The notes under the pieces are model-generated. The model was given only the letters and a program-made list of their open reading frames with translations. It made no database searches and was not told where the DNA came from. Below, piece by piece: positions 1-10,667 of a DNA stretch of 64,000 nt. Each line of letters begins with the position of its first letter. Within the stretch, counting starts at the first letter, position 1. Both the position numbers and the translations under genes were made by a program. The DNA is taken from positions 218,332 to 282,331 of the forward strand of contig KN805393.1 in assembly GCA_000818945.1 (NCBI GenBank), given 5' to 3'. This stretch comes from Schizochytrium sp. CCTCC M209059 (Eukaryota; Sar; Bigyra; Thraustochytrida; Thraustochytriidae).

Positions 1-1620
1 GGGGGGGAGCAAGACTTGCAGATTGATGGAGACATATGCCTGGGCATTTCGAGTCGCAGCGCGGCTTGCAAGGCTGAGAAGTTTGGCATTTAGTTTGCTA
101 TGGATCATAGCGAGGGTCGATATGGTCGTAAGAATCGGCTTCGTCGCTTGATTTCAGTTTTTCCGCAAAAATTGTAGCCTTAACGCGAAGCAAAAAGGCG
201 GGGCCTTAAAACGAGATCGCACAAAATTTGTGATGTAAAGTCTCAAAGGACGCCGCATTCACGAGCATTATGAGTGGGGTTATGCTTTAGAATAGTCGAA
301 ATTGCCGACAATGCACATCTTTTCCATGTACACAAACTTCATGTGTGGCACGGGTCTTGATGAATTCGCGATTCAGCAGATGCTGCTGTATGTGAACCCG
401 TGCTACGTTGCTGATGGAGCAGATCAACAAAACTTAATTCTCCGGGACTCATTTAGCGGCGTCCTTATACGCTTGCACATTTGGGCTGCTGCACGAACTT
501 GCGCTTGGTGAGGGGGTTTCTCATTAGCACCATGCATGTCCCAATTTAAGCCAGCACAATTTTCAGCGCTAAAGCTGCAATGTGAATGCATTGTGGTCTT
601 TTCCGAAGCGACTAACAGTAAGCACTTGGAAGTCAAGACTCAGGAGAAGAATGAATAAAGGCAGAAGACGGGTGCCAAAAACGGAACCGGAAGAAGGTCC
701 TTCAACTTGTCTGGTCTAGAACGCTTGCAGCCAAAAAGAAACAAGAGATGAGCGCGACTTGTAGACTTTTCCGCACGAGTGGAGGCTGCTGGATGTCCTG
801 CGCAGCTTATAATCGCAAAGCTCAAATTTGTTTACAAGAGTATGACCGCAACAAAATCTGCCATATGAGGTGTGGTTGCCTCGAAACGAGGGCGAACATT
901 CTTTCTCCATGATCAAGTAGGCCTCTTTTCTGCTTTCCGATAACACAAAAAAGCGTCCTATAGAGGAAGACAATACTATAGTGCTTGTAGTATGTATGCT
1001 GTCTCTTCTTGCGTCTTGGCGCACAACTCGGAGCATCATCGTGCTTGCGTTTCGTCTTGCTTGCCGCCTCAATTCCTATCTTCTTCGCACAGCTTTCTTC
1101 CCTTCTTCTCCGACGCAGACATTACTCCATCCCTCCAAGACCTCTTCGTGGACGCGCCCTGCCGCCGGTACCGCTACAGAAGCGGTGCTTCGCCGCTCGC
1201 CGTCGAGTGGAGTCGAGCACAAGCAGAACTTACCGTCAGCACGAGCAGAGCTTGAGCACAGCCGAGCAGAGCACAGAGAGTAGGGAACGAGGACGATGGA
1301 ACGCGAGTGCCACTGCGCTATAGCCGAATAGCCCACTCGCAGGCGGCGGCGCAAGTGGGCTATAGCGGCGCCGCACACTGTGGCGCTGACTCTGCAGAGG
1401 CAGCTCATTAGAAACGAAGGAGAGGAAGGCAAACCCGATCGAGCATCCTTGACGACGGCGCGGCCTCGGCTCGGCGGGCGTGCGCGCGCAGGAGCGGCGG
1501 CGAGGCGTGCGCGCGGAGAGAAGGCCCCTTCGCGCGGCGGCGTCGCGGCGACGCGCGAGCGGCGCGATGCGGGGCCAGCGCAAACCCGGGGCCGGCGCGC
1601 GGCGCGGCGAGGATGTCGCC
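1..1620. other. Left-edge intergenic / upstream region
   Basis: No convincing gene is seen; the open frames are short, overlap on both strands and resemble no family I know. The right part is GC-rich and is probably the promoter and 5' UTR of the HTH gene. It contains an imperfect hairpin with arms 1329-1340 and 1351-1362 (TAGCCCACTCGC against GCAAGTGGGCTA), flanked by further CTATAG sequence. The motif recurs near other genes here. Confidence 0.6.
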
Positions 1621-3759
1621 ATGGCAAATCCCGAGGAGGTGCTCATGCAGCTGCGGAACCCCGGCGCCTCCGCGCACGCGAAGCGGCGTGAGGCGGCGGC
1701 GGGGGCGGAGGGAGAAGACGCGCACCGCCACCACCAGCAACCGCCGCAAAAGCAAAAGCAAAGGCAGACGCAAAAGCAGAGACAGAAACAGCCCAAGCAA
1801 GCAAAGGTGGCCCGGGAGCCCGAGCGTCCTGAGGTCGACGTAGGGCTCGGGTTGGAGGACACCCGGCCAGCGAAAAAATCCGCGACGCAGCGCAGCGCAA
1901 AGGGCAGCAAAAACGCCGAGGCAGCAGCCGGAAAGCAAGGGGAAGAAGATGGTCATCATGGAGGTGCCCAGCTTTTGGTCGAGACAGCCATGCTCCTCGC
2001 AGAGGCGAAGCAAAACGCCACAGCCGAGGCCGACATGGCGCTCGTCAACCTCGTGGAATCGAATGCCTGGACGCGGCACATGCTCATCAAAGACCTTAAA
2101 TTTCTCGACGAATCCATCGAAGACGTCCGCAAGAAACTCGTTGCGGCGCGTCGCAGCCTCACGGACACGCGCAACGACTCGAATCAATGGGTTGAAGGAG
2201 AGCGGGAACACAGCATGGTCATGAACCGTCTCGTCGACAACACTGTCGATGTAATCTCGCGCTTGGCTCGCCTGCGTGAAGATCGGGACGAGAAAGTAAA
2301 GGCGTTGGCTAGTATTGAGCGTAAACTTTCGAAAGCACGTGGCGACAGCGATTTTGGTTCGCAAGGGCTTCAGCCTTCTGCAACATGGCCAGCATTCCAG
2401 TCTCCGCGTCTACCGACAAATGCATCGGGTAAGAAGCGCAAACGCAATGAGACCTTCCACTGTCCGGGTCTTGAGTTGCTTGCGAACCGCATCGAGCGAT
2501 GCCTCATTTACGACAAAGAACGACACCTCGCCTATGCCGAGACCGTGGCTCTCTTACATGCCATCAAAGGAGAAAGTGTGCGCCCGCAGGACCTGGTAGA
2601 GGACTATCGACCACCAACGAACAGGTTTGATATCGGGGGTGTCCGCTTTGTGGTCAATGGAAGAATCATTTCCATTTACGATGGGAAAAAGAAACAGCGG
2701 ATGGACGTTGACAGCCTGGTACGAGTCCTCTCTACCAAGGCTCACAAACCCGACTGTGTGTATTGCACGGCCATCTTTCATACGCGTGCACGAGACCTCG
2801 AGAATGTTTTTCGAGCTCGCAAAGAACCTGCAGAATCTGCGTCACTCGTTTTATCCTACGACGGCGACGAGGATGAGAAGCTCGAGAGATCAGCAGAACA
2901 AATGAGTGCAGTATCACCACTTGCAAGGCTGGCGGAAGGGGGTGCGGGGACGCTCTCTCCACTAGGGGCCGGATCCCAGACGTCTGCAAGTCCAAGCTCG
3001 ACTGGTGTCACCTCAAAGAGTGGCAACAAGAAGAAGGGCGCAGGAAGTCGCGCAACGACCAGCTTCACGAATGGATCGGGCAGTATCGACAGTGTCAATG
3101 CAAATGTCCTTCTCGAGGCCAACAAAAAAGCTGGGGGGGCTGGCCAAGGAATCGACAAGGATCGAAATTCGGCCTTGGGGACCTCGCAGTCACAACAGAT
3201 GTACCACATCTCATCCTCATCGCCTTTGGCTCGCAATAACAGCCAGGGCAGCGGCTCACCCCTTGCAGGACTCGGTGGGCCTATGGTCTTCACAACGACG
3301 CCAACCGCAGGTGGTGTGAAGGCTCCAAAGGCTGGTGCGCCCCAAAAGGGTACTGGCGTGGCTGCGGAGGATGAGGAAGAAGAAGACGAGGATGGAAACA
3401 CAAGCAAGACTCCTCGCCGCAGAGGCGCAAGGCTCGGAAGCCGCGCGAGGACCTATGACCCAGAGTTCAAAGCCATGGTCTTGGACATGTACGATCAATT
3501 GGGCGAAAACAAAAGCATGACACACCTTGCTCGTCAGCTTAATATCCCACGCCCAAACATCTCGAAATGGGTCAAACATGCAGACAAGATCCGAGAATTG
3601 GTGCGTTTTCGTAAAGGTACACGGGAAGCCATCAAAATTGCGCTAGATTCGAAACCTGGTGGTGATGATGCCAATGGCCCCGGGGGGACCTCGACAGAAA
3701 CTATGAAGAAGGCATCTGCAAGTCAAAAGTCGGCATCGTCTTCTGGTCTTAAACCATGA
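1621..3759 (+). CDS. Helix-turn-helix (psq/CENP-B-like) nuclear protein
   Basis: Encodes about 712 residues from the ATG at 1621, chosen because gccATGg is a good initiation context. In-frame upstream codons at 1480 and 1567 would add up to 47 basic low-complexity residues. The N-terminal part is rich in Gln/Lys and likely disordered, followed by a helical, charged stretch. Residues ~277-410 form a compact conserved-looking domain (starting FHCPGLELLANRIERC, ending near DCVYCTAIFHTRA) that I do not recognise. After a Ser/Gly/Ala-rich linker, residues ~611-665 look like a helix-turn-helix of the psq/CENP-B/Brinker kind (YDPEFKAMVLDMYD, then LARQLNIPRPNISKWVKH). Such domains bind DNA and occur in transcription factors and transposases. 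No DDE catalytic domain follows, so a host DNA-binding regulator is more likely than a transposase. No introns are apparent. Confidence 0.75.
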   Translation: MANPEEVLMQLRNPGASAHAKRREAAAGAEGEDAHRHHQQPPQKQKQRQTQKQRQKQPKQAKVAREPERPEVDVGLGLEDTRPAKKSATQRSAKGSKNAEAAAGKQGEEDGHHGGAQLLVETAMLLAEAKQNATAEADMALVNLVESNAWTRHMLIKDLKFLDESIEDVRKKLVAARRSLTDTRNDSNQWVEGEREHSMVMNRLVDNTVDVISRLARLREDRDEKVKALASIERKLSKARGDSDFGSQGLQPSATWPAFQSPRLPTNASGKKRKRNETFHCPGLELLANRIERCLIYDKERHLAYAETVALLHAIKGESVRPQDLVEDYRPPTNRFDIGGVRFVVNGRIISIYDGKKKQRMDVDSLVRVLSTKAHKPDCVYCTAIFHTRARDLENVFRARKEPAESASLVLSYDGDEDEKLERSAEQMSAVSPLARLAEGGAGTLSPLGAGSQTSASPSSTGVTSKSGNKKKGAGSRATTSFTNGSGSIDSVNANVLLEANKKAGGAGQGIDKDRNSALGTSQSQQMYHISSSSPLARNNSQGSGSPLAGLGGPMVFTTTPTAGGVKAPKAGAPQKGTGVAAEDEEEEDEDGNTSKTPRRRGARLGSRARTYDPEFKAMVLDMYDQLGENKSMTHLARQLNIPRPNISKWVKHADKIRELVRFRKGTREAIKIALDSKPGGDDANGPGGTSTETMKKASASQKSASSSGLKP

Positions 3760-4182
3760 TACATCAAGGCTAGGCATGGCCTACGGCCTAGACGAAGTCT
3801 AATTATTAAAGTCTTTCATTTCTATTTTCTTTTTTAGTTTTAGGTGATCGCCTTCATCATTGACAAGACCAATCGCCGTCGTTTCAAGGCTAAGAGTGCT
3901 GTGAAAAAGAACAAGTACGCTTGCTCGTCACAACGGAGTACGAATCAATCAAAGATTCAGCGCAGCACATTAGTCGGAAAAGAAATCAGTCACCACTCAG
4001 GAAGAAAAGAATAAACAGGAAACTTCGCTCAAACGAACATGAAATATTGGCACCGGACATCTTCCAAAAGGCCATTGAGCAATGTAAAGAAGAGGAAAAG
4101 CAGGAGAACATTCTCCGCGAGTTGTTTGTTTTGGCATGACGTTGTACGCGCCGCTGCAACCTGTATATCTGCAAAAAGGTCG
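3760..4182. other. Convergent 3' intergenic region
   Basis: Lies between the 3' ends of the HTH gene and the phosphodiesterase gene. It contains a small hairpin (TAGACgaaGTCTA near 3790) just after the HTH stop codon. A 72-codon open frame at 3921-4139 has no recognisable features and is not called. Confidence 0.55.
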
Positions 4183-7100
4183 CTAAGCCGACTTCTCTTC
4201 GCAAGAGACGTCCTCATAGCTTTTGCGATTCGCCGCCAAGTTGGTGAGCAAGCTGTCGTCAATCTCGGGAAAGTAGGTGGTCATCACACGCCACGTGGGC
4301 TCAACGACGTAATCAATAAAGCCGATTTGTACCTTGGCCTCAATTTCCGGATTGTCGAGATTCTGCATGTGCGGGGTGAGAGGGAGGTGCAGTTTTGCTT
4401 CGTCTTCGGCTTGATCGCGAAATTCTTGGAGAACTAGATCGGCCCAACGGCGCGCGAGATGAGGTGGTGCCGTTTGTGCGCCAATATCGCAAGCGTGCAG
4501 TAGGAAGATAGTGAGCGTCTGACGATGCGAAGCACTTTCGCGGAGCGAGCTGACCGGTCTTTGGTCCTCAACAATGGCGCTCATGTCCGTGAGAACTCGG
4601 GCATGAAACTTCATGTCGGTGGAAAGAATCTGTTCAATGATGAGACGGCGCATATCGCGAAATTTGAGCTTGGACACATTGCAAAGCAGATCAGTGCCAT
4701 CGGTTAAAAGAACTTCGAAAGCGACGGCGGAATGATAGTTTTCGAGAACCGAGGCGTCATTGTACTGGACAGCCAATTTAGACATGGAGCGACATTCAAA
4801 GTCATTTGTGCGTCCAGTGTGACCCACATCGTGGCAAATTGCAGAGATCATGAGCGTGAGGATATCGTGGTAGTGCAGACCGTCTGCTGCACTCGAACGA
4901 AGCATGAGCGCATAGGCCTGCTGAAAAACATTGGCAGCGTGGCGCCAGTTGTGATACGGGTTGTTGAGGTAGCGCTTGCGGATGGCTTCGACAAAGGCAT
5001 GAAGCTTTCCGTCCTCAATGTTAAACTTTTGGCACAGGCCAAGACAGTAAATGGCGGAGGCGACATCTTCGACAAGCTCCTGTTCTGACCGCGAGAAAAT
5101 ATCGAAGTGCCAGCGACCAAAGTTTTCTGCACTGCGTTGGTTGAAGATCTCAACGTGCCGTTCCACCAGGGCAAGAAAGCAGTTGTTGGAAGGAAAGGGT
5201 TTCGACACGAGATAGTCCCTAAAATTCTCGTCAATGATGCTTTGCAGCACGCCGTCGCTGTTTCCCACGGACCAACGCCGTGAACGCTTTCCGTCGCTCT
5301 TGCGCTTATCTTTGACGACGCGCATAAATTTGCCAATCGCCTTGAATGCAGTCCGGTATTGCTCGGCTTCTTTGAAAAGAAGCGAGGAGTACTCTTTCTC
5401 TTCTGTTTCTGTCGTTTGGTCCTGAAGCAGCGAGCGCAACACGCTCGATGACTCGCTACTCGCGATGGCCTTGTCGTACTGAAAGTTCACCGCTCGCGAA
5501 TTCATAGCTTGTGTGATGCGCGCACAGACAAGGTTGCACACCTTGAGGTCAAAGTTCGTAAAGTAAGTCACCTTTGTAGAGCGTGCGGCTTCGGCATGAA
5601 AGTCATGCCGTTTGTTCCCTGGGCAACTTCTGTCATCACACGTGAGGCCTTGCATGCACTTTGCGCATTCACGCTTGGGCTTTGTGAAATCCTGCGATGG
5701 AGCATCCGGGATGGCTGCTTGCGCGACGTTGGCGCTCGTCTCCGCGGATCGCGCACGGTCTACGCGAAGACCCGTGTGACTTCGGTTAAGGCGAAGGCGC
5801 TGCGAAGTGCTCGGCGATCTCTTTTGCATCTTCATTCGGAATTCTTCCGGAAGAGCGGGGAGACGACGCTGCTCCTTGGTGGTGGCAAGCTTATTGACGA
5901 GCTGGAGAACGCCAAAGATCTTGTTCTTTGAAATGACAGGCACGGTAAGCACGGACCGCATGGGCGAGCCTTGGGATGGATCCCATGTAGGCTGAAAGCG
6001 GGCGTCGCGGTACACATCTCGAAGGTTTAGAGGCTTCTCATGTTCAGCTACCCATCCAGCGATACCTTCGCTGTAAGACTCGAGGCGACCTCGCTTGTCT
6101 GGCTCCGAGGAATAGATGCAAAACAAGTCACGACGTGCGTGATCGCAGAGATGCAAGGTGACTCGCTCTGCGTCCGAGACAGTTTGCAAGAGCTGGAGAA
6201 CATCCTCGATGAGGGTCTTTGAGTCTCGCTGGCTGCAGACGGCGTGAGCAACTTGGGAGAATCGCTCCATTTGGACTTTGTTGGCGGCCATCTTTTGTTC
6301 ATGCCGCAAAAGCTTGGAGATGTAGCGGATATGTTTACCAATACGAGTGGCCATGACCTCGTCAGAGCGCGAGAACCCACTCGGGCTCATTTCCGAGCCT
6401 GGGCCATACTTGAGCCGGTTGATGAATTGAACAACAGTGTGAGATCGGCGCTGTGGCTGATTGGACTCAATGGGAATCGAAATGATCGATCTGACTCCAC
6501 GTTCTAGTTGCTCTGTGAAATATGGCTGTGGTCGTCCCATGTCATTGAGGAGGTGAGGTTTGCCGATAAAGACGGAGTGCTTGGCGAGGCAGGAATCAAA
6601 GACGAGCTTGTGGGTAAGGAGGTCCCAGGCAGAATCAAGCTCCTCGTCGATTTGTAGCACGCGAATACGCTCGACAGGAAGCGCATCTTTGGCCTGACGC
6701 AGTGTCGCGCTCAGGTCGATGGAGAACCCCTGATAGCTGTCACTTCTTCCAAGTCCCTCTTGCGAACGATCTAGCTTTTCGGAACCCGTTCTATCCACGA
6801 AATCAGTGTTGGGAGGTAGTTTGAGAGAGGAATTTCTGTGCCGTCCAATCTTGTGGCTTCTGGTGCGGGGCCCGGATCCGCTGCCTTGAGATCCCATGCT
6901 GGGTCCGTCGTCCGACATGAGGGCCACGAGCTTCTCCAGCATAAAGCATTCATTGTCGAGCTTCAATATAACCTCTTCCTTTTCGAATTCGCTTGCGCCC
7001 CGAACCAAGGTGCGCAGTATGCTTTCGTTGGTGAGGAGCTGGCTGCGCAGCCATCGCATGTGTTGTAAGACGGATACATCACCATTGTCGTCCGCTTCTG

Positions 7101-7464
7101 CGACGAGAACGTCTGCAGTAACTTTTTGTGTCACGACACGACGTGGTGACGGCACTTCGGCATCGTGACGGTGCGCGAGGGGGCGCACGCCTAGCAATAG
7201 TGAGTTTTCGTGCTTGGACACTTCACTCTCGGGTACACTCGAGTAGCTTAGCCTTCGCTCGGTCTGACGACTGGGTTCTGCAAAAGTTGAGTCCCTGGCA
7301 GAGTTTGAATGACGCATGGCAGGTTCTTCTTTGTAGGAAGGCGAAATTGATTGTTCGATTTCAATCTTTTGCTTGTGCCTAGTTGCTGCAGAGAACAGGA
7401 GATCGCCGCCACTTCTAGACCTCGTGCTCATGTTCTTCATGTCCCACATCTTGTTGTGCTCCAT
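4183..7464 (-). CDS. 3',5'-cyclic-nucleotide phosphodiesterase with tandem GAF domains
   Basis: A 1,093-residue class I phosphodiesterase, the enzyme that hydrolyses cAMP and/or cGMP to 5'-NMP. The arrangement is like animal PDE2/5/6/10/11. The N-terminus (1-130) is Ser-rich and probably regulatory. Two GAF-like regions follow, ~260-385 (degenerate) and ~408-655; the second is interrupted by a ~100-residue insert with a Cys cluster (C600, C603, C609, C614). The catalytic domain spans ~785-1070 and keeps the metal and substrate residues: YHNWRHA (H838, H842), ICHDVGH (H878, D879, H882), HACDIG (D993), and the purine-clamping glutamine in QIGF (Q1046, F1049). Nucleotide preference cannot be read from the sequence. 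GAF domains of this family often bind cNMP, but the NKxnFxxxDE signature is only partly visible (NK at 524-525). Intronless as drawn. Confidence 0.93.
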   Translation of the reverse strand: MEHNKMWDMKNMSTRSRSGGDLLFSAATRHKQKIEIEQSISPSYKEEPAMRHSNSARDSTFAEPSRQTERRLSYSSVPESEVSKHENSLLLGVRPLAHRHDAEVPSPRRVVTQKVTADVLVAEADDNGDVSVLQHMRWLRSQLLTNESILRTLVRGASEFEKEEVILKLDNECFMLEKLVALMSDDGPSMGSQGSGSGPRTRSHKIGRHRNSSLKLPPNTDFVDRTGSEKLDRSQEGLGRSDSYQGFSIDLSATLRQAKDALPVERIRVLQIDEELDSAWDLLTHKLVFDSCLAKHSVFIGKPHLLNDMGRPQPYFTEQLERGVRSIISIPIESNQPQRRSHTVVQFINRLKYGPGSEMSPSGFSRSDEVMATRIGKHIRYISKLLRHEQKMAANKVQMERFSQVAHAVCSQRDSKTLIEDVLQLLQTVSDAERVTLHLCDHARRDLFCIYSSEPDKRGRLESYSEGIAGWVAEHEKPLNLRDVYRDARFQPTWDPSQGSPMRSVLTVPVISKNKIFGVLQLVNKLATTKEQRRLPALPEEFRMKMQKRSPSTSQRLRLNRSHTGLRVDRARSAETSANVAQAAIPDAPSQDFTKPKRECAKCMQGLTCDDRSCPGNKRHDFHAEAARSTKVTYFTNFDLKVCNLVCARITQAMNSRAVNFQYDKAIASSESSSVLRSLLQDQTTETEEKEYSSLLFKEAEQYRTAFKAIGKFMRVVKDKRKSDGKRSRRWSVGNSDGVLQSIIDENFRDYLVSKPFPSNNCFLALVERHVEIFNQRSAENFGRWHFDIFSRSEQELVEDVASAIYCLGLCQKFNIEDGKLHAFVEAIRKRYLNNPYHNWRHAANVFQQAYALMLRSSAADGLHYHDILTLMISAICHDVGHTGRTNDFECRSMSKLAVQYNDASVLENYHSAVAFEVLLTDGTDLLCNVSKLKFRDMRRLIIEQILSTDMKFHARVLTDMSAIVEDQRPVSSLRESASHRQTLTIFLLHACDIGAQTAPPHLARRWADLVLQEFRDQAEDEAKLHLPLTPHMQNLDNPEIEAKVQIGFIDYVVEPTWRVMTTYFPEIDDSLLTNLAANRKSYEDVSCEEKSA

Positions 7465-8348
7465 CGCTCCTTTATTTTTGTGTTTCGAAGGAATCTAGGC
7501 CTCCTGTGCCGTACGTGCCGACGCTCGAGGCAGACTTCGTGCGTCAATCCAATGAACCCTAGGCCGTAAGTGTCTCGAAGTCTTTCGATCGCGACCAGCT
7601 GAGAACCTTGCGCGTATCTATGTGCGAGCGGCGCGTATCACGCGCAAGGAGCACGCTCGATGCTCGTTGGCTGCGTCGCGCGCGCGCGTCTTTCGAGTAG
7701 GCTCTCTTTGTTTAGCTCATTTTTTGGTGCTTGACGTTTCGCCTGCCTGATGATCAATTGCTTTTGCAAAAGAGGTGTTCATCGGTAAAGGACAAAAAGG
7801 AAGGTATTTGTTTTTCTTTTCCCTTTTCATCCTTTCTTTTTGTTTAGTTCTCTCAATTGGCCCGGGAACTTGAAGGAAATCGTAAACGTACACTCGTGTG
7901 CCCAGGCGAAGATGTGTGTGCCAGGAAGGCAAGGTCTCCCTGCCTTGCTGTGCGGAGATGATGCAGTTTGAAGCAAGAATTTACGAATGCAATGCTAGGA
8001 CATGCTTTATTGACAGTGGCGACGCTGCCACTGCAGTGGAAACTTGAACTTCAGTCGCAAAACGTAACGGCTATGTCTGTAGACATGAAGGATTTGCCTG
8101 CTTCCAAGTGCAAAATTGATCGTCTCTGCCGCCTTTGTAATATCACACCATCACGGAGCTTGGCCGCATCCGATCACAGTGGACACCGCACTGACAATAA
8201 TTGTGAACTAATTTGTTCGCACACATACACAGAGTACGCTCGCGATCGGGAAGAGAAATCGAGACACCGCCCAAAATCATGCTTGGGTTTCAACGGATCC
8301 CTCAAGTGACATATAGAGAGAAGTGAAAAGAGGAAGAAAAAAAAATTC
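7465..8348. other. Intergenic region between two minus-strand genes
   Basis: About 880 bp holding the phosphodiesterase promoter side and the 3' flank of the cupin gene. It is GC-rich near 7600-7700 and AT-richer later. Open frames here are short and without family resemblance. No RNA gene seen. Confidence 0.55.
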
Positions 8349-10667
8349 TTACAGGAGGATCTGCATCATGTAGCAGGGCTCGGATGCAACGTTGCGAAAA
8401 GAGGTTTCGAGAAGATTGGAAACATAGACGGCAGTGCGCGATGTCAGCGTTGTGGAGTGGACCTCGGTACCCTCGAGAAACTGGGAGTGGAGAACCTCGC
8501 CCGAGAGAATCTTGATCCAAGAGCAGGTCTCGGGACGCTGGCGCGGGGTCTGCGTGAGCGGGTCAATGCGTCGCAGCACGAGCTTGAAGTTGCTGCCGCG
8601 AGAAATGAGAATCTGGGAAGGTGATCCTGAGGATGCCTCGACAAACTCATGCCACTCATCGGCATTGATGTGCATGCGATCAAGCGCTCGAAGAACGTGA
8701 CGGTGGGCGGCCTCGTCACGTAAACCGCGAATGACGATGAAACGCGAGAGCGCATTGAGATTCGTAAAGACGTTCGGGTCCTTATCCTGCTCGAAAAAGG
8801 AAAGAAGCTCGTCGACTCGGCCGTCTTCAACGTCATCGCTGAAGCTTCCACCAACCGAACGAGATCGTTGGATGACTTTGTCGCAAATGGAAATGGGGTC
8901 AGCACAGCGCGTGCGCTTTGTAGAAGTCGCGGAGTGCACGACGGGGATAACGCGGTCTACACCAGCGCTATCGAGATAGGCCATTTGTACAAATGGAGGA
9001 GAGTAGAGATGCAAGGTTACCGCGGGGTCGTTCTCACTCTCGTTTTGAAGCATGTGCATGCCCTTGAAAAGATTGCAGTCGATATTGTCGCCCTCTGAAA
9101 AGGTGAGTGTCTGGTCCAGCTTGGGGTTGGCCGAGGTTCCAGAGTAACGCTTGAGCACAATTGACCCGCGCAAGACTTTAACCCAGCTGCATACCTTTGT
9201 ACCATGGGTGTGGATGGGCGTGCCTTGACCTGTGTTCCAGCAGAGGACCATGAGAGAAAAGTCGGCTTCAAGCGCAACGAGCGAGCGCGTATAGCGGTAG
9301 GCGTCAAAGTGGACGAACTCGGTCCACTCGCGCTCCTTGAGAACAAGGCGTTCGACAAGGCGCCCGACCATGTCGCAATTGTCGCTGTTGACGGCTTCGC
9401 GCACGCGCTCATAAAACTCGGTGAGCTCGAGACTTTGCGCAGACCACGGGAACGGATTACTGGGGATACGCGCAGTTGCCATGGAGCCTGTGCTCTGTGC
9501 GCCGGTCTTGACGTCAAAGAGCCGGCAAAGGACGTAGGGCGGAGCGTAGACATGCAGAGACACGGAGACTTGGTCTGGGTTGGGGTTGCCCATGCTATGG
9601 ACGCCCTGCGTGTCGTTAATGTAGCAAGTTTCCTGCGCACCGAGAGTGAGATCGCGAATCACGCGCGGCGTGGCGTCCGGGTTAGAAGCCGTGTCGTAGC
9701 GGATCTCGCGCACTTGGCCTTGGAGGACTTTGACCCAGCAAGAGCTGCCGGCATGGTCGTGTATCGGTGACATTTGCCCCTTGTCCCAGCAGAGGATGAG
9801 CACGGTGAACTTGGCGCGCCCATCGTCGCTCGGGACGTCATAGCCGACGAGATTGCGCGTGTAGGCCTTGTTGTGAAAGCGTAAATAGCGCGCGTACTCG
9901 GACTCATTGATGCGCACGGCGGAGAGGAGAGCGCTGATTCGAGCAATGTGCTCCTCGCTGTGCACCTCGCCTTGCGCGATGGTCTCGACTTCGTGGTGGA
10001 GAAGCTCAATGAGGTCGCGAAAGTTTGTGTAGAGGCGAAGCGACTTTTGGCACACGTTTTGACCCTTTTGGCGGCCGACGATGCGCGAGACAGAGGCGCC
10101 GCGCTCTGCGTCGGTGACCGAGTGCACGCCCTGGCACAGAACGAGCTTGCGGTTGGACGTGCATCCGCACTTTGTTGGATGACAGACCATGTTGCCAACC
10201 TCGGTCTGATACACGTGCACGGAGAGCGCGCCTGGCTCGCCGGTGACTTCAACGTGGTCTGCTCCCTCGAGGGGCACACCGTCGTTCGCAATGGGGGAGT
10301 CATTCACGTGCACCTTGCCTTCGACAGTCCAGCTCCACACGCGTTCGCAGACGTGCGCATGGCCGTACTTGGCGAGATTGTCTCCCCAGCGGATCACCAC
10401 GACACTCAATTGCGGGTTCTGAAAGACGAGACTGACTTGGCCGGCATTGTCCATCCACGGCTCCACGCCGCCTCGCGCGGGGCCTGCGAACCACTCGAGC
10501 AGGAACTCGCCGACATCGCGCGTGCCGTGCGAGGCCGTCCACTTGGCGAGGCCGTCCGCCAGCGTCTCCTTCGCGGCGGCGTCCTCGTCGGCGCCGCTCC
10601 CGTGCGCGGCCAGTCGGGCCATCTTGGCGGGCCGCGCCGCCTCCGCCTCCGCCGCCACGAGCACCAT
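8349..10667 (-). CDS. Tetra-cupin cysteine dioxygenase-like protein
   Basis: A 772-residue protein made of four tandem cupin modules of the type I cysteine dioxygenase (CDO) family; ordinary CDO is one module of ~200 residues that oxidises cysteine to cysteine sulfinate with a mononuclear Fe. Modules 2 (~255-385) and 3 (~445-565) keep the Fe ligands and the Cys-Tyr pair: H303/H305, C310, H357, Y374, and H486/H488, C493, H538, Y555. Module 1 (~85-155) keeps H103/H105 and H138 but has no Cys at the crosslink position. Module 4 (~680-772) has Arg at the HxH positions (R709, R711), so it probably cannot bind metal. A Cys-rich segment (C162, C167, C169, C178) lies between modules 1 and 2. The ATG at 10667 starts an Ala-rich leader. 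A related thiol dioxygenase substrate is possible. Intronless. Confidence 0.88.
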   Translation of the reverse strand: MVLVAAEAEAARPAKMARLAAHGSGADEDAAAKETLADGLAKWTASHGTRDVGEFLLEWFAGPARGGVEPWMDNAGQVSLVFQNPQLSVVVIRWGDNLAKYGHAHVCERVWSWTVEGKVHVNDSPIANDGVPLEGADHVEVTGEPGALSVHVYQTEVGNMVCHPTKCGCTSNRKLVLCQGVHSVTDAERGASVSRIVGRQKGQNVCQKSLRLYTNFRDLIELLHHEVETIAQGEVHSEEHIARISALLSAVRINESEYARYLRFHNKAYTRNLVGYDVPSDDGRAKFTVLILCWDKGQMSPIHDHAGSSCWVKVLQGQVREIRYDTASNPDATPRVIRDLTLGAQETCYINDTQGVHSMGNPNPDQVSVSLHVYAPPYVLCRLFDVKTGAQSTGSMATARIPSNPFPWSAQSLELTEFYERVREAVNSDNCDMVGRLVERLVLKEREWTEFVHFDAYRYTRSLVALEADFSLMVLCWNTGQGTPIHTHGTKVCSWVKVLRGSIVLKRYSGTSANPKLDQTLTFSEGDNIDCNLFKGMHMLQNESENDPAVTLHLYSPPFVQMAYLDSAGVDRVIPVVHSATSTKRTRCADPISICDKVIQRSRSVGGSFSDDVEDGRVDELLSFFEQDKDPNVFTNLNALSRFIVIRGLRDEAAHRHVLRALDRMHINADEWHEFVEASSGSPSQILISRGSNFKLVLRRIDPLTQTPRQRPETCSWIKILSGEVLHSQFLEGTEVHSTTLTSRTAVYVSNLLETSFRNVASEPCYMMQILL

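Noticed and set aside
1480..1620. N-terminal extension of the HTH protein
   Set aside because: In-frame but Arg/Ala low-complexity; the ATG at 1621 has the better context.
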